From Channa striata (taxonomy: Eukaryota; Chordata; Actinopteri; Anabantiformes; Channidae): DNA of 64,000 nt. Numbering within the stretch: the stretch's first letter is position 1; every line of letters begins with the position of its first letter. This document shows positions 22,981-36,111 of this stretch, piece by piece. The stretch is taken from the NCBI GenBank assembly GCA_033026295.1, contig CM065175.1, forward strand, positions 23,446,837-23,510,836, given 5' to 3'. The position numbers were made by a program, and so were the translations under genes. The notes beneath the pieces were generated by a model. That model saw only the letters and a list, made by a program, of their open reading frames with translations, did not search any database and was not told the DNA's origin.

Positions 22981-24225
22981 AGGGGTCGAGACCCTGCCTC
23001 GGAGCGGGGATCACACGCTCGGGTGGTCGAGACTGAACACCGCTTCTTTCAACTCCGCCGGGCTCCTCTTGCTTTCCAAACGCCTCGTTTTCTCCACCAA
23101 AGTGGGACTTCCCCAGTTCTCCCGGTTGCAGCTTTCCCGGCCTCGATGCTCGATGGACGGCGCAAACTGTCTGCAGCCTGAACCTTTTTGCTTCGTCCCA
23201 GCTCGACCCCGAGCCCCGTTTACCGCCCCGTCCTTCTCCGGAAACCTGTCAAATGTTTACCAAAGTGTTTGATGCTGCGTGAAGTGGAAGCGGCCTGAAG
23301 GAGCGACATGCATGGATAAGTGTTGAAGTAACAATATATGCTGGGAATACGATTTCAGATAATGGCCTGTCGAGGATTTTGGCTCTGAAGTCCCCGCAGA
23401 GCTTTACGCGCTGTGTTGTGGTACATTTTATACGACTCTACAACTGACACTTGTGCTGAAAGGCAATTAGAAAATAAAACAGATGATTACGAGAGAGGGC
23501 ACTTCACGGGTGAAAAGTGAAAACCAGTTTTTACAGCTTCAGGAGCTGCCGACAGACATTTGTACAGCACACGCAGAGACTTTTGATACGAGAACCAAAC
23601 CTCGAAAGCTCATTTGTTGTCAAATCTCGTGCATTATACAATTATTTTTAAAAAAAACGAGAACAAAATGTCATATTCGCCATAAAAGTGTTCTAGTATA
23701 TTCGCCGCCGTGTTTACATTTAGTGTCAGTTTTGTTGTTGAATGACTTGAAAAGAAGAAACTGAACTCGACCCACGTCTGGCCTGTGAGACTCGCTCAGA
23801 AGTGGCTCCTGCACAAATTAGCGATGTTCAACATGCTACTGTGATGACCTTTGGAAAATCAAAGCACCGCAGTGAAATTCGGTAAGAGGGGCCGAGATGG
23901 CGAGGAGGCGTCACCGTGAGACGTGTGTGTGTTTTTTTTTTTTAAGGTAACAGATGGAATAAAGCGAGTGGAACTCCAGCAGGAGGCACAGATGGCATGG
24001 AAACAGAGACTGGAGGTGAGGCCACCACCATTTTTGGGGGGGAGGGGGGTCAACCAAATGGGGCGTTTTAGTAAGACTGTACAAACCATTGTGATGCCTT
24101 TAAGTGTAAATACTGAATGTACATACTCTGTATTAATGTCCAAAAATCTAAATATATCGTCATGTATTGTTACTTCAGCACTTTGTATATTGTCTGCCCT
24201 TAAAAATAAACAAACTTGATTAAAA
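22981..24225 (+). other. ntrk1: ntrk1 3' UTR (probable extent)
   Basis: Non-coding sequence after the stop. AATAAA occurs at 23473-23478 and 24205-24210. The second lies in a TG/TA-rich context typical of a 3' end, so the main transcript probably ends near 24225. G-runs occur at about 24034-24050. Confidence 0.5.
24205..24210 (+). terminator. ntrk1: Candidate ntrk1 polyadenylation signal
   Basis: AATAAA within TTAAAAATAAACAAAC. An earlier alternative is at 23473-23478. Confidence 0.45.
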
Positions 24226-27200
24226 TATGGCTGCAGCCTGCACAGGAACATCCCTCGGCATCAGTCAATCCATCATTACGGGATGCTTCAGAGCGAACAA
24301 TGGTTTCGGCTGCCTTCTGTACTTAAAGATAGACATCTTAACAAGGCTATTCAAGAGCTTTCTATTATTTTGACGAACTAATCAGCAACCTGCGACGTCT
24401 CCACGGGATGCTCAGCAGACAGTTATTGAAAAGGAATAATCAAGTTTCATATTGCCTTACCGCTGGCCCTCCAGCAAACAAACACCCTCCAAAACCAAAC
24501 CCTCTCTTTCTTTACCTCACACCACCACCGCCCCCCACCCCCACCCACTCCCCCTCCTCCCTCCCTCCATCGCTCTGTATGCAGAGCATCTCCAGGGAGT
24601 GGTAATGGATTGTGAGTAATGCTATCATCCCTGTCTCTGTCTCTTTCTCCCGACCTCCTCTGGTGTTCCGTGGGGGATGAAAACACTTGGAGTGCTCGTG
24701 TCTGGCTTATTGTTTCTTCTAGTGTCGACAAGCAGATTCTGGCCTGATAGTATCAGTACGCTCTGTCGTGTTTGTCCCCGTTATCCTTAAGGGCTCCAGT
24801 TGTGGTTTCGGAATGAACCTTTTTAATAAGGACCCGAGTCTCCAGCCCGGTTAGTTACCGAACACGACTAGAACAACAGCAGGAAAAGAAGAAGCCATTT
24901 TTGAAATGGAACTCCCATTAGAGCCTCGCACTGGGAAACTTTCCTTTTTAATCTTCCACCTCGTTATAGAATGTGTGCATAACAAATCTCGATATCTTAT
25001 ATTGCCACGCCAGTGCCGATTCATTTTCATCTATGTCTGCTGCCGACTACGAACCGCTCTGTACTTACAGGACAGATGGTAAAGAAGATGAACGAGTAGG
25101 CAGGGAAACTGCTAAACGTTAAAAGGTTGAGTGAAACCAAAGCAGGCGAGTCTAAAAATAAAATTAGTGAAACGAGCATTGACTGTGAAAATAGCTTTAG
25201 TCACAGGGCAACTATCCATACGGCTAGAATTTATAGAAGCGTTACACCTTTGGCCTTCGGCTCGGTATTTTACAAAACCGTTTTAACAATTCACACTAGA
25301 ATAAGTCCAACCTGACACAAACTGGGGGGGAAAAATTGATTTCAAAAGTTATTAAATGTCCACAGCTTTCTGCATTTGAAAACATACAGTGTAAAGTAAA
25401 AGATGATTTCACATCAGCTTATTTCAAAGCATTTTTCAGTCTAATCAATTTTTTGTTCACACAGGACACAGAATTCAGGTCTAAGTCATCATCCAGAGTC
25501 CTGAGGAAAATTTGGTCTGAAGGCAGAATTTGACAAAATTTTTAAATGTTTTAAAAACATTTATGCGTTGTAGTTTTTCTTTTTGATTTTCCTGGAGATT
25601 AATCTTTGGGGATTCACACTATTGCAGTTTTTTATGTATTTTAATGTGATCAGCAGAGAGGAGGGATGGATACACGCTTCTTGTGCAGCTCTGCCCTCTG
25701 CTGGTCTCACACACACACAATTTTTAACATCCAGTCGATGGTAAGACACAGGGTCTGTAGCCAAAACAAATCCTGTATTCCTATTTTTGGATTTATCAAA
25801 CAAAAATGTGGTTTTTATGGCTGTAAATATGGACCTGATTTACAAATCTTTATGTCACCAAAAAAAGTGTTGCAACAATTGGGCTAATAAACAATTAGTC
25901 AATGAAAAGAAAATATGTAATGACTTTTTCTGGGCTTTTATACACATACTAATCAAGAAGATAGTATGGGAGAGATTTATAATGAAACTAATTGTTAATT
26001 AGTTAATAATTAGAATTCTACAGTGTAAAAGCTAAAATTAGACCAACTATTAGTGTAGGATCAAGGGGAACAAACGTAAAATTGAATTAATCTGTTACAA
26101 GATACTTTCAATTATTCCAGTGACAAATCTTTAAATTTATAAAAGGTTTAATTTATTACACAACCCTATTAGAACAAAGTAGCAAATTACAACTTTTACA
26201 CAGCAAAGAACATATAGTATTTATACATTTTAAGTGTAGTTTGTCTTTTTTTTTTAAGGATAAGCAAAAATTTGAACATATCAAAAGAAACGCTTTATAA
26301 AACAATTGTAAAAAGAGCACCGATAACTCTTAAAAATCTATTCCTTTTTTTTTTGACAGAAAAATTCTTAAGGTGTCAAACTCGCCTTTGCTCTCTATTT
26401 CACGTTATCAATCATCCTTCAGTAGACTGTATATGTTTTTAAAAGTTGTCCCAAGAAAAGTGCCCAGTTTTCCTGATTAATTACAACCTATAATCAAGCT
26501 GTCACGTGAGGAGCAGACATGTCTCGTTTGCCTGGCGAACGGCCTGCGACGTCAACAGTGATCTGGTCTGTATTTGTAATTGGTCATGTGGTCGAAATAA
26601 CGAAACGTCAATATCCGAACTGATCTATCTAATGTGGAAGCGTCAGCACAGAGCATCTCTCCGCTTGAAAACTGCTGAGAGCCGTGCACTGAAGGCATCA
26701 TACGGCTCACAAAGAGTGAGATGACAAAAAAGCAGCAGCAGCTCAGAAATAAATGAGTTCCAAACTAGTTTGGGTCGATATCAAAGAACAACATCAAAAG
26801 CCAGTAATGATGCAATTCCAAGAATCCACGGGGTCAAACTGAGGATCGCTGTAAGATGATGACTGTGGAGCAACACAGAAATCGATCGACGCTCGGCAGG
26901 GGTGGAGGTAAAACAAGCGTCGTGAAAACCACATTGACGGCAAACACTGCTCCGTTCTGTCTGCGACATGAAGGGCGACTTTTTATTTTCCGCACACGAG
27001 CCTCAAACATTTTCAGCGGTGCTCTAACACAAAAGCGTGCGTGTGCCCGTGTGTGCGCTACTTGTGAGCCTACACTTTTACTCTACATCCAACATTTCTA
27101 CTTCAGCATCCAGCGCGGACCTGGAACACACCTCGTTCCTATAATCACGTACATTTCCCCTCTTAATACACAATCTAACAACAGAGAGAAATAAAAAATG

Positions 27201-29166
27201 ATGGGTGAGCTTGTACTGTGGGTTGTGTGCAACAGCTACAGGTGGAATTAGGAGTAAATGTGTTCCATTAAATGCTCTAAAACGTGTTTCATACATATCA
27301 AAGCTCTTTGTCAAGTAACATTGGCACTACTGACGTCTGTACCTGCTGTGTGTTAGTGCTACAAATGATAGTTAGTGATGTTTCCTATTAAAACCTATTA
27401 CGCAAAGCTTGGTTTCCAGTCTCTGATCAATAAAGTCTTAATTGGAACAAATCAAATATTTTGAGGACTTTGATAATCTGCATCTTTTTAAATACTCGTT
27501 TTTTTTAATACAGACCAGGTGGCTACATATACTGACAATATTCGTTATCGATTAATCTGACATTAATTCTCTTTTTTTGTTTAATCTTTAAAAGCTTAAA
27601 AAAAGGGAGGATTTTTTTTCCTTGAATACCGGATCAAACCGTTAATCGGTTATTCAACTAATCAATCTTTTCTGCTCCCAGATTTTTTTTTAACTCTTCA
27701 ATTTTGAAGTTGGTATGTGAAAAAAATCCCTGTAAAATAAACGTTTACTTCATCAAAAATAACCTAAAATAAAAGATGGTCATTTTTTTAGTATGACCCA
27801 TTATTTGATCAAGAGGTTTGATTAGCTTATCTGTAGTAACCGAGACTCTCCCCCAAAGCAAAAAACCAAAAAAAACACACTTATCTTGGTTCCCATTTTT
27901 GCACAATAAGCAAAAAATTCACATGAAATATATAGTGGTAAATGTCACATGGAGCAACAAGATAATTACAGTTTACCAGTATATGGAGTGGTTTGTTATC
28001 CTACTCATACAAGCCCAGAATACGATTAAATGTACTTTTGTCTCACAGTTTCTCTGAATCCCACTAAAAGCTGATATAAAACACAAGTGCTAGAAAATCG
28101 ACCAGACTGGAAATGTGCAAATACCCATAAAGTTGAATCCCAACCGCTCTTATTTTTTAAGTGCTATTGTACATGAAATATGTTTATAATGAACCTTACG
28201 ATACGTGAAGGAAGAACAAGAGAAAATGGTGCCATTTGCTCCGCATATAAAAACCGCTGAAGACCTTCAGGGGGCATGAGGCCACTATAGCACTGCCATG
28301 GAAACGCGCCGTTATAAAAATGGTACCTGTCTTTTAATCACCGCCGCACTGTAGCTTTTTTTTTCCCCCACTGCGGGCAGATTGTGGGGTTCATAATAAG
28401 GCAGGCAATCAGAACGACAACTACACCGGCCTGCAAATCAATTGCAGTCAGTGCAAAGTGGAATCAATAGGTAGATATATAAGTGCTAGCTATATAATCT
28501 GCATTATATTATGTAGAGCTGAATAATGTTTGTCCACGCTGCTTTATACACAGAACCAGCACACCGACCACATAATCCAGTTAAAAAGAACCCGTTCACT
28601 AAATCCTTAAAGTTCTGGTCTATACGTAAAACATGTTTTTAAAAAAGCATCATCAACCCAAAAAACGCGATCACTGCGAACATTAAATGCTTCCAGTTTG
28701 AGGTTTAAACTTGCACTTAGACGTAGTGATCTACTGTAAACACTGAAAATGAAGTGGAGGTCTACAATAAGGCACTTATGTGTTGTTATTAAAGTGTGCT
28801 TCCGTCAGGCCAGTGCCTTTATGAATGCACACTTTAAAAATAAGTTAAATGGACATTTGTAGACATGTATTCATGCTCTCACATGAGCTTAATGTACTGT
28901 CATATCACAAAAAGGCTTCAATAAATGTAACTGGGTCCTCAGCTTCTGTGTAAACACGAACAAATACTGTGTTTGACGCTGTAATAATAACAATAATTCT
29001 TCAGCACTGAACACAGTGTAAAAAAAAAAAGATAAAACTGTTGTTAAATGAGCACTACGGCGAACTGTTAATGGTCTCGGAGCACACATGGCTTAGGCAA
29101 ACAGCTCAAACCTTTCCTTTGGAAAGTGCATCAGCCATTTCGTGGCTGTGGCTGAAAAATACTCCC
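24226..29166. other. Intergenic region between convergent ntrk1 and paqr6
   Basis: About 5 kb, AT-rich. A pyrimidine-rich stretch (24500-24570) and a CTCF-like site (25692-25704) are present. The part next to 29166 must include the paqr6 3' UTR, but I could not pick its poly(A) signal with confidence. No exon-like conservation to a known protein was seen. Confidence 0.6.
25692..25704 (-). promoter_or_regulatory. CTCF-like motif
   Basis: The reverse complement reads CCAGCAGAGGGCA, an exact fit to the core CCASYAGRKGGCR as I know it. It lies between the convergent genes. Confidence 0.5.
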
Positions 29167-29432
29167 TCAGTGCTTCTTGCACTCGCACGTCGTGGCGTGA
29201 GACTGGTTGGGGCTGCGGGAGGGTTTCCACAGCAGCGGGGCGCTGAAGATGCCGATGACGCCCAGGTTGAGGACGAGGCTGACGACCAGCGCCCCCATGG
29301 TCCCCAAAAAGGAAGGCATGGCTCCGTGGGCCGTGAGCCACGCCCTCCGCGACGACATGTCTGCAATGACACCCTCCATCTGGAAGTGAGTCCCCACCAC
29401 TGCACTGACGTGGAAGAGCTGGTGGCTGTGGC
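29167..29432 (-). CDS. paqr6: paqr6 terminal coding exon
   Basis: 266 nt after the acceptor TTTCCACAG. It encodes GHSHQLFHVSAVVGTHFQME, DMSSRRAWL, a last hydrophobic helix (SFLGTMGALVVSLVLNLGVI) and a short Cys/Lys tail CECKKH. The stop is at 29169-29167. Confidence 0.95.
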
Positions 29433-31511
29433 CTGTGGAAAGAGGCGACATTTAGTTTGTGAAACAAAGAGCTGGTCGGGAAAAGATTATGGAATATAAT
29501 ATCAAAGGATTAAAGCCTGTTCCTTTACTTGTGCACCGTCACGTACAAACGTCACAAGTGCAGAGCGATAAATCAGGGGTCAGAAAATTTCTCTGCCATT
29601 TTGACAGTTGATTAACTATTGAAATTATTTATCACCCAACAAACACCAAATACTCTGTGGTTCCAGTTTCAAAGATTAGGTACAAGTGTTTTCATTGTTT
29701 AAAAAGTGTTTTCATTGTTTAAAAAGCTGTTTTCTGACATTTCATCTAGAGCTTTAATAATTAGTCAATTGGCAGAAAATTAACTTGCATCTGCTGTTTC
29801 TATTGTTATAATTTTAGCCTAATAAAACAAACCCTCCTGAGTGCTTGACTTTAACCTGTGGGAATTTTTTCATTATTTTAGAAACAACAGATTAATCAGC
29901 TGGCACTCCATGATAAACTGATTTGTGAATCAAATGGATGTATTTGTTAGGAATTAATTATTGAGGCTCTTATGTACAGACATAAAGTCTTTAAAAGGCC
30001 ACAGGCCAGTGTGAACAATTTGTGGTAGTGGAGCCGAGATGGACGTTTATTAAACCGAGACCAAATTTTATCAGTATTAAGTAACTTAAGGGAGTTTCAT
30101 TTAGCTTCAATGTTTTCAAGTTGACAACTCCTGTTAGGGAGCTATTTCAACATCATCAGCGAATCAGAGGCTGCATGTTCTTTTGCACACTGAGGCTCGT
30201 CCTCTGCAAGTGAAACTCAGGCATTTAGAGACAATGAAACCTGCGTGAAACCTCAGGGTAAAAAAAAAAATCAAATAAACAAGCAGAAAGGTTAGAGAAA
30301 GTTTACAAGCCATCAAATCAAAAGACTGTTTGATACGGAGCTGTTGTTGCGTGTTAATTGTCCGGCGGTCAGCAGGGAAAACGTTCAAGAACAGGCAAAG
30401 ACAAAAGATGGAACAAAAAACAAAACACGAGTTACAGCCTCATGTGGACTTTGTAATTACACTGCTTTGTAAGAACACGGTGCTCGGTAAATAATTTGGA
30501 CACTGGCAGCACAATATATACTGTAAACCCTGTGCTCTTTTTCAAAGTTTTGAATTATAAAGTCACACTTTATAAAAAAAAAAGTGACTGCCTACAACAT
30601 TATTGGAACTGCTGCCGAAACAGCAACTTTTCCTGAGTGTTGTGCATGTATTTAATTTGAATAGTTGAATATGACACAGGCGCTAGGATTTGAAAAACCA
30701 CACATGGAACCACATCTACGCGAGATCAGGACATACCGAAGTAGTCAAATCGCCCTGGAGCCAACCTCTCCGGGAGGTGGGCAGTAAACAGGAAGCAGGT
30801 GAGGAAAGCGAAGAGGAGGTGGTAACAGTGATTGGACAAGCCGTCGCTTGGAGTGCAGCTTTCCCCGCAGCACACGATGATCTGCGAGTAGAAAAAGTAA
30901 CTGGATTAAACATAAAGATTCCTCTGTAGGCTCGAGTCTTTCAGAAGTAAGAGAGACGAATGGGAGGAACACAAATACATGACGTTATCAGCACTGACGG
31001 TGATAATAACTTTAACACAATTTCTTTACGCAATTAATTACACAAGTGCATTATGCGAACTAATCATCACAGCGATTAGGGGAAATAATTGAAAGCAGCT
31101 AGACATTTGTATTAGATTAGGACGGAAATCAGTTTCTAGGTTAGTGAGCCAAAATCCTGCTCAGAGTATTAATGCCTGGCATCAATCGGATCACAGTCTT
31201 TACATAATCGAAAGAAAAACACCATCCAAAAATTCAGTGGCTTTCGCTGAACACAGTGGTTATAATTTTGTCTTTAGGTGCCGTTTTAACACGTGGGATA
31301 AAACAGATGTGAATTCCAAGTAGAAATGGAACATACCAACACTCACCCTATAAACAAGAGGTACAGTGTCAAATATGAATGGAACGACAAAGGCTGCGGT
31401 CCTCAGAACTTTACTTCTCTGTGGAAACTGCACCTCCAGAAACCTACAGAGACAAAGAGCAGTAAAGGCTGCTGACACACACTCACACACACATAAATGA
31501 GCAAATATAAG

Positions 31512-31590
<79 letters not shown>

Positions 31591-34500
31591 CCAGAGGCCC
31601 TTTAATCGTCTTACTCAGTGACCTCAGCTTCGATCATTTCAGTGGTATCAGAGGAAAAAACTGCATTTGATTCTCATGCAGAGCATATTGAAATGCTCAC
31701 AGAAATGGGACTAGATGACAACACATCAATTTCACATTGGCTTTAGACCTTAAATGTGAAGGAAAAGACTATTTGTGATTGGCAGATGATATAGACTGAT
31801 CGCTGCGTCTTTCAGACTTGCTGAACCTACAAAAAAAATCGAACGTGTTTGGGTTTCCGCTCAGAGTTTAAATGTCACCTGATGCCGTTTTAGAGGCTTT
31901 TCCATTCTGGCGAGACCACAAATCTTAGGGAAACAGTAAAACCTCACATTTTCTTGGAACATTCCATTATAATTATCAATTGCTAATACAGTCATCTGCA
32001 TTCATTTCAAAGGTGAGAGATTTTCTTCCTACCTGGAGTAGCAGGACATGCTGGTACAGAACAATGTGTTTCCGATGGCAATGGGCACAAAATGTTGATG
32101 GAGCAAACTGTTTACCCAACAGTCTGGCATGACATAGTAGCCATAGCTTATGGCGCAACCTGGCCAAAAAACACAGAACATGAAAAATGTTAAATCACCA
32201 GAGATCCTAATGTAACTGTGTTTATCTGGACATCTAACTTCCCATCTCTCCCACATAAACTTGTGTTTACTGTACATTCTTTTACTGTATTAATATATGT
32301 AATTAGAGGTGTCTGTGTATGAAGTACGTGTGCATGTATTTGGTCATTTATCTAAAATATTACATTTTACTAAATGTTACTTTTGAACAACCAAGAAGGA
32401 AAATCTACTGAACTAGGGAAAACGCATAAAAGGAAACTATGCATTAATATGTTAATATACATAAAACCCATGTCAGTTTTTAGAGCTACAACATTTTCAT
32501 TCTGCCTGCTGGGAGACAGTCGACAGGATCTGCTCTTTCCTGATTCAACCACTAGGGGGTGCCAAAGTAAAAAGGAGCATTTTAAAATCTGTACATTGAG
32601 GCTTTTAGATTTCTCTGTCTTTATAAAACCTTCACATGACTAAAAGACTAAAGAACTACAAGCAAGGAACTGGCAACCTGAAAGCTCTGCAGTGTACGGG
32701 ACATTTTTAAAGACTCACAATCCATTTGAACACAGTGCAGTCATTTGTCATTTGCACTAAAATAGAACTCTCCAAGAAAAGCCCAGCTCCTGTCTGCAAA
32801 AACCTTGTTCGGTAGGGACCCCCCCCCTCCCTTTAGCTCTTATGCCTAAACGCTTAAAACGGGGAAAATCTCGGCCCTGAGAGACTTTGTGGTAGATTGA
32901 GGATGATTATGCAGGGGCCACACCATGTTGAAGAGGGTTTGTTAATTTTTAACTGCTGGTCTGTTTGTGGAATCTTATATACACGAAGCAGGGATCATAA
33001 ACTCACCCATAAAGACAAATATACTATAATCTGAAATTCCCACACATGTGCAATGCATACACAGATGTTACATATAGTAGGCTCACCTTAAAATACACAG
33101 TTCTTTGTGATTTTATGGTCATGTGCAGATACAATCAGTACACAGATTATTATATATGTATGCACATTCCTCAAAATAGGCAGACAAAGACAGAAGAGGC
33201 TGAAGGAAAACATGATTTTTAAATGACCACTTACTGTATAGGAATGCAGATTGTTATTCAAGTTTTTCTGTTGCTTTGTTTTGACTGAAAACGTCATATT
33301 AAGTCAACCAAACTGATCCTACGTGTCCAAATCGATTTCTTAGCATGGTTAACTGCACACACATGATATGAACATGGATGAACAACTCTCCTTACATCAG
33401 TTAGTATGATGTTGGTGCAGTATGGTTCCTTGATATAAGGTTTAATTAAGTTTAATTAAGTTTAATTTAACTCAGTTCCCTTGTCATCATGTGCCAGTGA
33501 AGTAAACAGCAACTCATACAAGTTAGATCTGATATCTCAAACACTGCTGATCTTTACCTTTATTCAGAAACAACAAATTTCCTGCCTTTGTTGCCAGACC
33601 CATGAAGGACAAGACTCCTCTGTGTGAAACTCTCTTTGATAAATCGAGATAAAGGCCAAACAACTTGTTTGAAGTCACTAAAAAAACAACTCCACCTCCT
33701 TGACTTTAAGATCTTCCCCTTTCCCGCATTTTTTATAGGTAAATCTAAATGTTTGCCAGGCCTTACCCAGGCTGTAGAGGCTGAGCGCGCCGTAGTCGAA
33801 GAAGTAGCAAATGTGACGGGATTCTGCCGACATGGTGCTGAAGGTGTGAGCGCAGCTGGAGGTGAAGGGGTAAATACAAATGAGCAGCATGTACACCAGG
33901 AGGGGCCACGTGTAGCTGTCGGTCAGGAAGTTCAGAGTGGAGCAGAGGACGCAGAAACGCCACAGGAAGTACCTGCGAAAGGCAATTCTGCTGTTATTGC
34001 AGAGCTTCACACATCTTGCCTCAATTTCTACATCCAAGTATGTTTTGTGCACCAGTATTTTTCTCGCCAGCATTACAAAGAAATGATGGGACTGCATCTC
34101 AGAAATCAAAAACATGTTTGTACAGCTGGAATTACACACAGCTATATTTGATCTGGTCTTAAACAGAATCTGTCCTGGTGTGTATAAAGCTGCACGCGAG
34201 AGTAAAATCGTCTGTTAAACATCTTAAACCTAAAACAAACGTAACGTACAAACATTTCAGCCAGGTCCAAAAATAATTTACTGTAGGACGTCAGGTAAGT
34301 GTGACTAGCAGACTAACAAGTTACAAGGCGATTTATGCTTCATCTGAAAACTCGGTACAAATAGATCAGTCCCAGAGTCCAGGCTGCTAATAAAACATAC
34401 AGTTTGTGAACAAGGCCGATAGCAGGATTTGAATTTGTCCATGTTTTAGTAGAACAAGTGAAATGCATGAAAGTGCAGTGAATAAAACAAATGTAAACGT

Positions 34501-36111
34501 GGGGCTGCACAGACCATGTTGGCAGGAAATGGGTCCAGATGTTGATTGTCTCATTGTTCATCTGGAAGCTGCTGAGCACACAGTCCAGCGCTGAGCTCCG
34601 CGGGTGACGGTATCCAGAGATGATGTTTTCCTCCCTGAACACCTGAGGACCAACCACAAAGTCCAGATGAGGACGGGTACAAAGGCAAACTCTGTTGATC
34701 CCTGTGGAAAGAAAGTAACTCCCCACCTGCTCCCCACAGATGAGGAGTGCACAGATAGTGTGCGACCACTCACCACTGACACTGTCTGAAACTAATTTTA
34801 CGTTCTTATGGTAAGTGCCTGAGACTAACACACAAGAGAAAACAATATTTTACATCTGGGCTCAGTGAAAGTGATAGACATAAACTTGTGTTTCTTCTTC
34901 CAATCTTTGGCCCAGGTTGGGGTCCACAGCTTCAGACCTTCCATTCTGAAGCTGCGTATCCCGACATTATTTACATTCATTTTGGGGAAGTGGTGAAAAC
35001 CTGTTTCCCCTGGGCCCCTCTGTTTCACGCGGTGTTTGACTAAATACACTAACAAGAAAGACCTAATAATAGATAAAGATGACAACAACTTAAATATTTT
35101 CCATAAGAGGGGAGATGAAATATCAACTACCCAGTTTGAATATAGAGCACAAGTATTCCAGTAACGCTAGTTATGGACTACAACTTTCAAGTCTAACAGG
35201 GTTTTTAGCGGATCTCTTGGTTTCTAAAACACTGGATGCATTGATGTTACTGATTTTAAATAAGATTTAAATGTCCTGTTTGAAAACTTAATGGTGCAGT
35301 TGGTCTCTCTTAATAAAAATCTAGCTCAGATATTTGGGAGCTGTTATGTTTTCAATTTGTGACCCCAGCAACACCCGTTTGGAATAAAACAAACAAAAAG
35401 CAACGTGCCAAATCTGATCCACAGCAGCCTGCATTTTTAAGCATCTGGGACGCGTACTGTATTTTTAGAACGTGGCGGTGAGAGTGTAGACTGGAAATAT
35501 GATGTAAAATTGATACTACTATAACCACTTATCACCTAAGATAAAGTCTGTGCAGCAGAGAGGACGAGTGTAGGGCTCCGGCTGCTGTTGAAGGACTCTC
35601 CACCCCAGTCAGCTGCTGCACCACATTTCTTTCCTACTAAGGTGTGAATGTTTAAAATGATACGACTTGTCTGTTGTGCACATTTATAGATTTGGGCGCA
35701 GCAGTTTTAGATTTTTTAAAAATTACTCAGAATTTTCATAAATATAACATTAACTCATAAAAGTTTATGCCTTGATGGCTATACAAACACTAGAATCCAT
35801 ATTAGCAGGAAAGACTGGATTCAACTTCACATTTTAGTCATAACTTCCGATTATTCCTGAATAACTTGATTAACGGAGCTAAGCGGACCACCTTCCCTGA
35901 CCTTTTCACACAGTCCCCCACTGCATAAAGTCAGTGACTGCAAAGAACACATGACATGTCCATTGACACGTTACTACCTAAACCAAGAATCCACACGGGA
36001 CAGATTGGACACTTCCAGGTTCACTGAAAACCACACAGATACGTTCTCTTCTTTTCTTACCTTTGGGACCTGATGGATGTCAAAAAGCTGCGGAAGCTTT
36101 ATGCTGAGCAT
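29167..36111 (-). CDS. paqr6: paqr6, membrane progestin receptor delta
   Basis: This is a multi-pass membrane receptor of the progestin and adipoQ receptor family; mPR-delta responds to progestins and neurosteroids. Coding exons in transcript order: 36111-36061, 34642-34515, 33972-33767, 32159-32033, 31443-31347, 30881-30737, 29432-29167. They total 1020 nt, 339 residues; human PAQR6 is about 344. The start gives MLSIKLPQLFDIHQVPK, matching human MLSLKLPQLLQVHQVPR. Family motifs are present: SSFQMNNETINIWTH, SSCAHTFSTMS, HICYFFDYGALSLYSLG and HSHQLFH. The histidines of CAHTF and HSHQLFH are the likely metal ligands of the family. The order paqr6-smg5 on one strand equals human PAQR6-SMG5, which supports PAQR6 over PAQR5, 7, 8 or 9. 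No frame break was found. Confidence 0.93.
29433..30736 (-). other. paqr6: paqr6 intron 6
   Basis: 1.3 kb, AT-rich, with the 20-bp tandem duplication. No other feature was seen. Confidence 0.8.
29684..29725. repeat. 20-bp tandem duplication
   Basis: The unit AAGTGTTTTCATTGTTTAAA occurs twice in perfect tandem, in paqr6 intron 6. Confidence 0.9.
30737..30881 (-). CDS. paqr6: paqr6 exon 6
   Basis: 145 nt between CTCGCAG and GTATGT. It encodes IIVCCGESCTPSDGLSNHCY, HLLFAFLTCFLFTAHLPERL and APGRFDYF, matching human HGYHLFCALLTGFLFASHLP, then ERLAPGRFDYI. Confidence 0.93.
31347..31443 (-). CDS. paqr6: paqr6 exon 5
   Basis: 97 nt between CTCTGTAG and GTGAGT. It encodes FLEVQFPQRSKVLRTAAFVV, then PFIFDTVPLVYR. 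Confidence 0.94.
31513..31588. repeat. (TA)n microsatellite, about 76 bp
   Basis: An uninterrupted AT alternation of about 38 units in paqr6 intron 4. It can form a cruciform. Confidence 0.97.
32033..32159 (-). CDS. paqr6: paqr6 exon 4
   Basis: 127 nt between TTGGCCAG and GTAGGA. It encodes CAISYGYYVMPDCWVNSLLH, QHFVPIAIGN and TSMSCYSR, like human CAFPYAAYSMPASW, then LCTGLSCYSR. Confidence 0.94.
32160..33766 (-). other. paqr6: paqr6 intron 3
   Basis: 1.6 kb. It includes a forward CTCF-like motif (32549-32563) and a TTTAATTAAG triple repeat at about 33441-33468. No coding content. Confidence 0.75.
32549..32563 (+). promoter_or_regulatory. CTCF-like motif
   Basis: CCACTAGGGGGTGCC is close to the CTCF core CCACNAGGGGGCGC. 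It lies in paqr6 intron 3. Occupancy is unknown. Confidence 0.5.
33767..33972 (-). CDS. paqr6: paqr6 exon 3
   Basis: 206 nt between TTTCGCAG and GTAAGG. It encodes YFLWRFCVLCSTLNFLTDSY, WPLLVYMLLICIYPFTSSCA, HTFSTMS and HICYFFDYGALSLYSL. It carries transmembrane helices 2-3 and the conserved S-x-x-x-H and D motifs of the PAQR fold. Confidence 0.95.
33973..34514 (-). other. paqr6: paqr6 intron 2
   Basis: 542 nt. The donor is GTCTGT, a weak match to the U1 consensus. No other feature was seen. Confidence 0.8.
34515..34642 (-). CDS. paqr6: paqr6 exon 2
   Basis: 128 nt after the acceptor GTCCTCAG. It encodes VFREENIISGYRHPRSSALD, CVLSSFQMNNETINIWTHFL and PTW (split). The human equivalents are IMSGYRRPTSSALDCVLSSF and QMTNETVNIWTHFLPTW. 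The donor is TG|GTCTGT. Confidence 0.95.
34643..36060 (-). other. paqr6: paqr6 intron 1 (coding)
   Basis: 1.4 kb, AT-rich. No exon or recognisable repeat. Confidence 0.8.
36061..36111 (-). CDS. paqr6: paqr6 first coding exon
   Basis: 51 coding nt, MLSIKLPQLFDIHQVPK, ending at the donor GTAAGA. The ATG at 36111-36109 was chosen because the protein then starts exactly like mammalian PAQR6. The 5' UTR part of this exon extends upward; its limit is unknown. Confidence 0.9.

Noticed and set aside
29041..29499. 152-codon + strand frame
   Set aside because: It is the antisense shadow of the paqr6 terminal exon.
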